Part shown: piece after piece, positions 1-4,086 of the stretch
Numbering within the stretch: position 1 is the stretch's first letter
Layout: each line of letters opens with the position of its first letter
From: RYN-431 sp036388295
GTDB lineage: Bacteria > Planctomycetota > Phycisphaerae > Tepidisphaerales > Tepidisphaeraceae
Assembly (NCBI GenBank): GCA_036388295.1
Contig: DASVSC010000064.1
Span: 1 to 14,259 of the forward strand
Length of the DNA stretch: 14,259 bases
Direction of reading: 5' to 3'
Program-made: the position numbers and the translations under genes
The notes under the pieces: generated by a model
What the model was told of the DNA's origin: nothing
The model's database searches: none
Seen by the model: the letters and a program-made list of their open reading frames with translations, nothing else

Positions 1-50
1 TGCTCCTAATGGTTGGCTTCGAAACTCGAGGCTACAACGCCGCTTCCAGG

Positions 51-82
51 CCCTCTTCGTGTTCCTTTTCGTGTGCTTCGTG
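51..82. repeat. Degenerate CTTCGTG direct repeats, single-armed
   Basis: Three copies of YTTCGTG lie at 55-61, 67-73 and 76-82, starting 12 and 9 bp apart. On the minus strand they read CACGAAG, just downstream of the stop codon at 98-100. The heptamer fits the pattern C-R-C-S-R-A-G shared with the repeats at 1209-1232 and 2470-2492. No matching inverted arm is visible in the 50 bases to the left, so any partner arm is lost or lies outside the window. The rest of 1-97 shows no gene. Confidence 0.5.
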
Positions 83-97
83 ATAAAGCAAATCGCA

Positions 98-1132
98 TCA
101 AGACACAGAATAGCTCAAGCGGTATCCGCCGCCGGTATTGGCGTCGCGGTTGCGGGTCAGGACGGCGAACGTGCCGCTCTGTCGCGTGGTGTACGTCAGG
201 GACGCACTCGAAGTGCCGCTGGCGCTGGCTACCTGATTGCCGTTCGGGTCGATGATCAGGATTTCCGGCGTCACGCTGCTGTTGTTGCGGCTCATCGTGA
301 TCCGGATCGTGCGGCCGGCCGCGAGCGAGACGGGGTATAAATCGATGTCACCGCTGGGGATATCGCCGGTACGGTTCTGGCCGCTGCTGAGCGGGGTGCG
401 GGTGTCGGGGTCTTCGTTGGTCTGCGTGCCGGGCGAGAGGCCGAGGCTGAAGCCGTAGCGGCCGCTGGCGTCGGAACCGGGCTCGTAGACGACGGCGTAG
501 TAGGTGCCGCGACGGGCGGCGGGGACGTCAAGGGCGAAGCCGGTGGTGCTTTCGCTGCCGGTCAGGCCGCTGCCGTCCGGACCGATCAGGGCAACGCCGA
601 CGCCGATCGCGCTGCCGTTGTTGTTTTCGTTCAGGACGAGGGAGAGGAACTGCCGGACATTGGTCGCATTGATGCGCCAGACGTCGAGGTCGCCGGGCGC
701 GATCGAGGCGGGGAATCGGCGGCCGCTCGCGGCGACGCCGGCGTCGTCGCCGTCGGTGATCGGCGTGCTGCCGGTGAAGACGGCCGTCACGCGCACGCCG
801 CCGGTCTGCGTCCCGGCGGTATCGCGGATGCGCACGGTGTACGTGCCGGTGAGCGGGGCGACTTTGCCCATGAACGCGCCCGAGTTGCCGATCGAACGGC
901 CGACGGTTTTGCGGTTCGGGCCGATCAGGATCAACAGCGGCTGCAGGGCTGACGGCGTCGTTTCGCCCGCACCGATATAAACCGCCTGGCCGGCGACGAG
1001 GTTAATCGACCAGTTCTTGTTCGGCCGGGCGGTCGTAATGGCGGTTTCGGCCGTCACGCCGGGGGTGAGGGAGGCGAACAACCGACGCGATTCAAGTGCG
1101 TCCACGATAGCAGGGCGGCTGGGCATGGGCAT
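98..1132 (-). CDS. Secreted-type protein with LEPR-XLL-like N-terminus and three PPC-like beta domains
   Basis: A 344-residue protein of unknown specific function, probably exported. Residues 13-20 read LESRRLFA, a variant of the LEPR-XLL N-terminal motif found in many planctomycete surface proteins; there is no strong classical hydrophobic signal core. The rest looks like three prepeptidase-C-terminal-type (PPC) beta-sandwich units at about 26-120, 126-234 and 240-344. Each has an apolar strand followed by a Gly/Pro/Asn turn (LILIGPN, ALIGPDG, LIIDPNG) and a late G-T-[YF] strand (GTYTVRI, GTYYAVV, GTFAVLT). No catalytic domain is attached, although PPC domains commonly accompany secreted enzymes. 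In-frame starts are GTG 1135, ATG 1132 and ATG 1126, none with a Shine-Dalgarno site. I chose ATG 1132, but 1126 fits a leaderless transcript from the candidate promoter at 1134-1162. The domain assignment is by pattern and moderately sure. Confidence 0.8.
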   Translation of the reverse strand: MPMPSRPAIVDALESRRLFASLTPGVTAETAITTARPNKNWSINLVAGQAVYIGAGETTPSALQPLLILIGPNRKTVGRSIGNSGAFMGKVAPLTGTYTVRIRDTAGTQTGGVRVTAVFTGSTPITDGDDAGVAASGRRFPASIAPGDLDVWRINATNVRQFLSLVLNENNNGSAIGVGVALIGPDGSGLTGSESTTGFALDVPAARRGTYYAVVYEPGSDASGRYGFSLGLSPGTQTNEDPDTRTPLSSGQNRTGDIPSGDIDLYPVSLAAGRTIRITMSRNNSSVTPEILIIDPNGNQVASASGTSSASLTYTTRQSGTFAVLTRNRDANTGGGYRLSYSVS

Positions 1133-1133
1133 C

Positions 1134-1162
1134 ACTATAACGGACGCCGGGGAGGCTGGCAG
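1134..1162 (-). promoter_or_regulatory. Candidate promoter for the PPC-domain protein gene
   Basis: Read on the minus strand, a CTGCCA hexamer (1162-1157) is followed after 17 bp by TATAGT (1139-1134). These match the sigma-70 -35 and -10 consensus at 4/6 and 5/6. The start of transcription would fall near 1127-1126, right at the in-frame ATG 1126-1124, so the message could be leaderless. This agrees with the lack of a ribosome binding site, but it is inference from short motifs. Confidence 0.35.
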
Positions 1163-1194
1163 CTAACAGCTAGTGGCTAATGGCTAATGGCTGA
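1160..1194 (+). repeat. Heptamer tandem array TGGCTAA, 5 copies
   Basis: Five consecutive 7-bp units (CAGCTAA, CAGCTAG, TGGCTAA, TGGCTAA, TGGCTGA) run from 1160 to 1194. They form the left outer arm of the composite palindrome centred near 1245. The matching arm at 1297-1345 carries the same kind of heptamer on the opposite strand (TGGCTGG when read on minus). No coding capacity is implied. Confidence 0.85.
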
Positions 1195-1204
1195 AACAGA
1201 GAAA

Positions 1205-1285
1205 TAACCGCCAAGACGCCAAGGACGCCAAGAAGACAACGTTTTTCTTCTTTCTTCCTTGGCGTCCTTGGCGTCTTGGCGGTTA
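1205..1285. repeat. 28-bp perfect inverted repeat with 25-nt loop (CGCCAAG element)
   Basis: The arm at 1205-1232 is the exact reverse complement of 1258-1285. Each arm holds three CGCCAAG units (1209-1215, 1217-1223, 1226-1232) at 8- and 9-bp spacing. The 25-nt loop (1233-1257) is purine-rich on the left and T/C-rich on the right, so the stem may extend imperfectly. It lies between a minus-strand gene start and the tRNA-Cys promoter, so a simple terminator role is unlikely. Function is unknown. Confidence 0.9.
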
Positions 1286-1296
1286 CCTTCCTCTTC

Positions 1297-1366
1297 AGCC
1301 ACCAGCCACCAGCCACCAGCCACCAGCCACCAGCCACCAGCCACCCGCTGCCCGCTGCCCGCTGCC
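1297..1366 (+). repeat. Heptamer tandem arrays AGCCACC x7 then CGCTGCC x3
   Basis: Seven exact copies of AGCCACC (1297-1345) pass without phase change into three exact copies of CGCTGCC (1346-1366), giving 70 bp of unbroken 7-bp period. The first array is the inverted counterpart of the left array at 1160-1194. In translation it gives Trp/Gly-rich or Pro/Ala/Thr-rich nonsense peptides, which should not be taken as genes. There are no spacers, so it is not a CRISPR array. Confidence 0.9.
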
Positions 1367-1381
1367 CGCACTTCCTCCGTT

Positions 1382-1410
1382 TTGACACCAAAAACGCCTC
1401 CGGCTACACT
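1382..1410 (+). promoter_or_regulatory. Sigma-70-type promoter of tRNA-Cys
   Basis: A perfect -35 box TTGACA (1382-1387) is followed by a 17-bp spacer and TACACT (1405-1410), a 4/6 match to the -10 consensus. Transcription would start near 1417, about 7 nt upstream of the mature tRNA 5' end at 1424. The promoter begins 15 bp after the heptamer arrays end. It may also drive the alpha-CTD/TPR gene that follows the tRNA, since I see no other promoter or clear terminator between them. Confidence 0.8.
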
Positions 1411-1423
1411 GCCCCATCTGCCC

Positions 1424-1497
1424 GGCCGGATACCCAAGTGGTTTAAGGGGCGGGATTGCAAATCCCGTATTCGTGGGTTCGAATCCCACTCCGGCCT
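1424..1497 (+). tRNA. tRNA-Cys (anticodon GCA)
   Basis: The full cloverleaf can be drawn. The acceptor stem is GGCCGGA (1424-1430) with TCCGGCC (1490-1496). The D stem is CCC/GGG. The anticodon stem is CGGGA/TCCCG around the loop TTGCAAA, giving anticodon GCA. The variable loop has five bases and the T arm is GTGGG-TTCGAAT-CCCAC. The discriminator is T at 1497, as expected for tRNA-Cys, and an A-A mismatch stands at position 13-22, as I recall for E. coli tRNA-Cys. CCA is not encoded. Confidence 0.98.
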
Positions 1498-1512
1498 TTT
1501 CTATTTCGCTTC

Positions 1513-1516
1513 GGAG
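1513..1516 (+). promoter_or_regulatory. Ribosome binding site deciding the start at 1526
   Basis: GGAG lies 9 nt before ATG 1526 and 16 nt after the tRNA ends. It fixes the start of the alpha-CTD/TPR gene. The reading frame stays open upstream back through the tRNA and the heptamer repeats, so an automatic call could wrongly extend it. Confidence 0.8.
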
Positions 1517-1525
1517 CCTGCTTTT

Positions 1526-2452
1526 ATGAACCCGAATACTGTCGCCGCCATCAATGACCGCGCCGCCGAGGAATACTTCAACAAGGCCGTTCAAGCCGAA
1601 AAAGACGGCAATCCGGAAAAGGCCATTGAGTTCTACGAGCGCGCCCTCAACGAAAACCCCGACCATGAACAGGTCTGCTTCAACCTGGCGGTCCTGTACG
1701 ACCGCCGCGCCGAAGACTCCAAGGCCATCGAACTGTACGAGCGCCTCTGCACCAGCGAACCCGTGCATATTTCGGCCCTGCTGAACCTGGCGGTCTTGTA
1801 CGAAGACAACAACATGTACGAAGAGAGCCGCCGCTGCCTGATGGCGGTGCTCAAGACCGACCCGAACCACCCGCGCGCCAGCCTGTACATCAAGGACGTG
1901 GAGTCGGCCCGCAGCATGTACAGCGACGAGGACGACCGCAACCGCCGCAGCGGCAACATCGTCATGGACGTGCCGATCAGCGACTTCGAGCTGAGCGTGA
2001 GGAGCCGTAACTGCTTGAAGAAGATGGACATCAAGAGCCTGGGCGACCTGCTCCGCGTCACGGAACAGGAACTGCTCAGCTTCAAGAACTTCGGCGAAAC
2101 CAGCCTGAACGAGATCAAGGCGCTGCTCAGCAGCAAGGGCCTGCGTCTCGGCCAGGCCGTCGAGCCGGCCATTCCCAGCGCCGCCCGCCGCATCGCCGCG
2201 GCCGCCGCCCCGACGGCCACGGACGCCGCTTCGGAAATGCACAACCGGAAGGTCGAAGACCTGGAACTCAGCGTCCGCAGCCGCAAGGCGCTGCAGCGCC
2301 TGAACATCATCACCGTCGGCGAACTGATCGGCCGCACGGAAGACGAACTGCTCGGCTGCAAGAACTTCGGGCACACGTCGCTGAACGAGATCAAGCAGAT
2401 CCTCAGCACGCAAGGCCTGCACCTGCGCCGTCTGGATACGTCGGCGCACTAA
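1526..2452 (+). CDS. TPR protein with two tandem RNA polymerase alpha-CTD-like modules
   Basis: A 308-residue cytoplasmic protein. Residues about 12-115 form three TPR-type helical repeats, a protein-binding scaffold (DGNPEKAIEFYERAL; EDSKAIELYERL; MYEESRRCLMAVL). Two modules then resemble the C-terminal domain of RNA polymerase alpha, the part that binds UP-element DNA and activators: about 148-206 and 241-302. Module 1 keeps the E. coli alpha R265/N268/C269/K271 set as R159, N162, C163 and K165. Module 2 keeps only the Arg (R251); K254, A255 and Q257 replace the others. Both keep NFG-x-T-S-L-N-E-I-K, with Thr where E. coli alpha has K298. The linker is Ala-rich (about 214-236). There is no alpha N-terminal assembly domain, so this is not RpoA. 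A DNA- or transcription-associated role is inferred. It may be co-transcribed with the upstream tRNA-Cys. Confidence 0.93.
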   Translation: MNPNTVAAINDRAAEEYFNKAVQAEKDGNPEKAIEFYERALNENPDHEQVCFNLAVLYDRRAEDSKAIELYERLCTSEPVHISALLNLAVLYEDNNMYEESRRCLMAVLKTDPNHPRASLYIKDVESARSMYSDEDDRNRRSGNIVMDVPISDFELSVRSRNCLKKMDIKSLGDLLRVTEQELLSFKNFGETSLNEIKALLSSKGLRLGQAVEPAIPSAARRIAAAAAPTATDAASEMHNRKVEDLELSVRSRKALQRLNIITVGELIGRTEDELLGCKNFGHTSLNEIKQILSTQGLHLRRLDTSAH

Positions 2453-2466
2453 GACGGAAATGCCGA

Positions 2467-2640
2467 CACCACGGAGGCACGGAGACACAGAGAAAGAAAG
2501 AGGACAGACCACAGATTTCGCAGATGACACCGACAGGAAAGTGCATTTCCTCGAACCCGTGTGTTTCTTAAAGTCGGTGGTTCAGCCGCTACTCTGTTTC
2601 TGCCTCTGCTTTTCCTCCGTGTCTCCGTGCCTCCGTGGTG
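2467..2640. repeat. 22-bp perfect inverted repeat (CACGGAG element) enclosing CACAGAT repeats
   Basis: The arm at 2467-2488 is the exact reverse complement of 2619-2640. The left arm region carries CACGGAG, CACGGAG and CACAGAG (starts 2470, 2478, 2486), an 8-bp cadence. Inside the 130-bp interior a different set, CACAGAT (2510), CGCAGAT (2519) and CACCGAC (2528), repeats every 9 bp, and a short CCGAC/GTCGG pair is possible (2530-2534 with 2574-2578). It fills most of the 225-bp gap between two plus-strand genes. I see no ORF worth calling in it. It could act as a terminator or mRNA structure, but the arms are not followed by a T-run. Confidence 0.85.
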
Positions 2641-2677
2641 AACTTCTTTCCGTTCGACGGACAAAGGCAAGGAAGCC

Positions 2678-3916
2678 ATGTCAACGCCGGCCCTCCGTCT
2701 GATCACGTCAGTCGCATTGATACTTCTGGTATTAGCTTCAGCCGGCTGTGAACCCAAACGGCGTCCGGCGCGGGTCGATGACGGCACGCCGCGGGTACGC
2801 GTCCGGCTGCTGGCCGGCGTGTCGCAGGTTACGCTGACCGGCGACCGCGCAACGCCAATTTTGGACGCGTCCACACGCCGTCCGCTGGAAGCCGAACTCC
2901 CTGCCGGTCAACCACTCACGCTCGCCTACGACGGAAAGAACTGGCAAGCCGGCGGCGAAACACTGCCGGGCGTCGCCCTGCGCATCGAGCCCGACGCCGA
3001 CGGCATCGTCAGCGTGAACGGCCAGCCGTATCGCGGTGCGTACACACTGCTGCCGACGAGTGAGGGGCGGATCGACGTCGTCAATGACGTGGACGTGGAG
3101 GCCTACCTGCAAGGCGTTTTGGCCAAAGAACTGCTGCCGGACTGGCATCCCGAGGCTTACCGGGCGCAAGCCGTCATCGCCCGCACGTACGCCCTGTACG
3201 AAGCCCGCACCAACCCGGCCGGCCGCGGGTGGGATCTGAACCCGGACGAACGCAGCCAAGTCTACGGCGGCGTCAAGGCCGAGACGCCCAAGGCGAATGC
3301 GGCCGTCAGCGGCACGCGCGGTTTGGTGGCCGCCCACGGGCCGAGTGGGCAGGAGCGGATTTTCAAAGCCTATTTCAGTGCCTGCTGCGGCGGCATCAGC
3401 AGCAGTGCGGCCGACGTGTTCAACGACCCGGCCATCGCGCCGCTGTCGGCCAAGTCGAACGGCACCGTCTGCTCCATCAGCCCCCGATTCAACTGGCCTG
3501 CCGTCATGCTGAGCAAAGCCGAACTTGCCCGCCGTTTCCGCGCGTGGGGTGGGAAGACGAACCGTCCTGAAGCGAAGCTGCCGGGCGTGCAGTCGATCGA
3601 GATCGGTGCGACCAATCCGTTCGGCCGCCCGCGCACGTACCTGCTGACCGACACCCGCGGCCAGCAGTACGCCCTGACGGCCGAGCAACTGCGCTGGGCG
3701 ATCAATTCCGACCCGGCCGGCGGGCCCACGGTCTTCAGCGGCTTTTTCCGCCCCGTCGACGCTGGCGACAACATCCGCTTCGCCGACGGCCACGGCTTCG
3801 GCCACGGCGTCGGGGCGTGCCAATGGTGCATGCAGGCCCGCGCGCTGGCGGGCGAGTCGTTCCAGCAAATCGTCACGCAGGCCTACCCGCAGTCGATGCT
3901 CGTCGCGGCGTTTTGA
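2678..3916 (+). CDS. SpoIID/LytB-domain lipoprotein, probable peptidoglycan lytic enzyme
   Basis: A 412-residue predicted lipoprotein. Residues 1-24 form a signal sequence ending in a lipobox (LASAGC, acylated Cys 24). From about 105 onward it matches the SpoIID/LytB family, lytic transglycosylases that cut denuded glycan strands. Visible hallmarks are VLAKELLPDWHPEAYRAQAV (Glu 151 at the place of the catalytic Glu), the RTYAL strand, YFSACCGG (Cys 236/237), and a C-terminal HGFGHGVGACQWC (His 372, His 376, Cys 381, Cys 384). Family members usually have HG-x-GHGVGMSQ there, so the extra cysteines are notable and could bind metal. An N-terminal beta region (about 38-104) precedes the domain. 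The start follows AAGGA (2669-2673) with a short 4-nt spacing. The gene stands alone; sporulation need not be implied. Confidence 0.92.
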   Translation: MSTPALRLITSVALILLVLASAGCEPKRRPARVDDGTPRVRVRLLAGVSQVTLTGDRATPILDASTRRPLEAELPAGQPLTLAYDGKNWQAGGETLPGVALRIEPDADGIVSVNGQPYRGAYTLLPTSEGRIDVVNDVDVEAYLQGVLAKELLPDWHPEAYRAQAVIARTYALYEARTNPAGRGWDLNPDERSQVYGGVKAETPKANAAVSGTRGLVAAHGPSGQERIFKAYFSACCGGISSSAADVFNDPAIAPLSAKSNGTVCSISPRFNWPAVMLSKAELARRFRAWGGKTNRPEAKLPGVQSIEIGATNPFGRPRTYLLTDTRGQQYALTAEQLRWAINSDPAGGPTVFSGFFRPVDAGDNIRFADGHGFGHGVGACQWCMQARALAGESFQQIVTQAYPQSMLVAAF

Positions 3917-4011
3917 GTTCGAACACACGGGACCGACGTTCGCCGGACTTGCGCGAGTTCTGGAGCGACCTAGGAACTCCTCAAAGCGTCCGGACACGTG
4001 TTGGCTTCTTC

Positions 4012-4037
4012 GGGGTGGCCGTTTAAACGGCCACCCC
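4012..4037. terminator. 26-bp perfect palindrome between convergent genes, likely bidirectional terminator
   Basis: The half-site GGGGTGGCCGTTT (4012-4024) is followed at once by its exact reverse complement (4025-4037). The arms are GC-rich with an AT centre (TTTAAA) that would form the loop. It sits between the stop of the SpoIID gene (3916) and the stop of the minus-strand gene ending at 4087, where transcripts from both sides must end. There is no clear T-run on either side, so Rho-independent termination is plausible but not certain. The rest of 3917-4086 shows only a weak GAGTTC/GAACTC pair (3955-3960, 3974-3979). Confidence 0.65.
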
Positions 4038-4086
4038 AGATGCCCCGTCGCTTTCCGTCCGCAACGACGCGACAACGTCGCTGCTA

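Noticed and set aside
1297..1366. CRISPR-like appearance of the tandem arrays
   Set aside because: Units are 7 bp with no spacers, and no cas gene is present.
1170..1461. Minus-strand open frames giving Trp/Gly-rich peptides (LVAGGWWLVAGGWW)
   Set aside because: They are translations of the 7-bp tandem arrays and the hairpin; composition follows the repeat period and there is no ribosome binding site.
1424..1497. tRNA-Cys as an integration (att) site for a mobile element
   Set aside because: No integrase and no repeated tRNA 3' end in the window; downstream genes look chromosomal.
1526..2452. Calling the alpha-CTD protein rpoA
   Set aside because: It lacks the alpha N-terminal assembly domain and has TPR repeats instead; no ribosomal protein genes are adjacent.
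1295..2530. 411-residue antisense open frame opposite the alpha-CTD/TPR gene
   Set aside because: It crosses the tRNA and the repeat arrays and is compositionally a shadow frame.
2678..3916. SpoIID homolog as evidence of endospore formation
   Set aside because: SpoIID/LytB domains occur widely in non-sporulating bacteria, and no other sporulation gene is present here.
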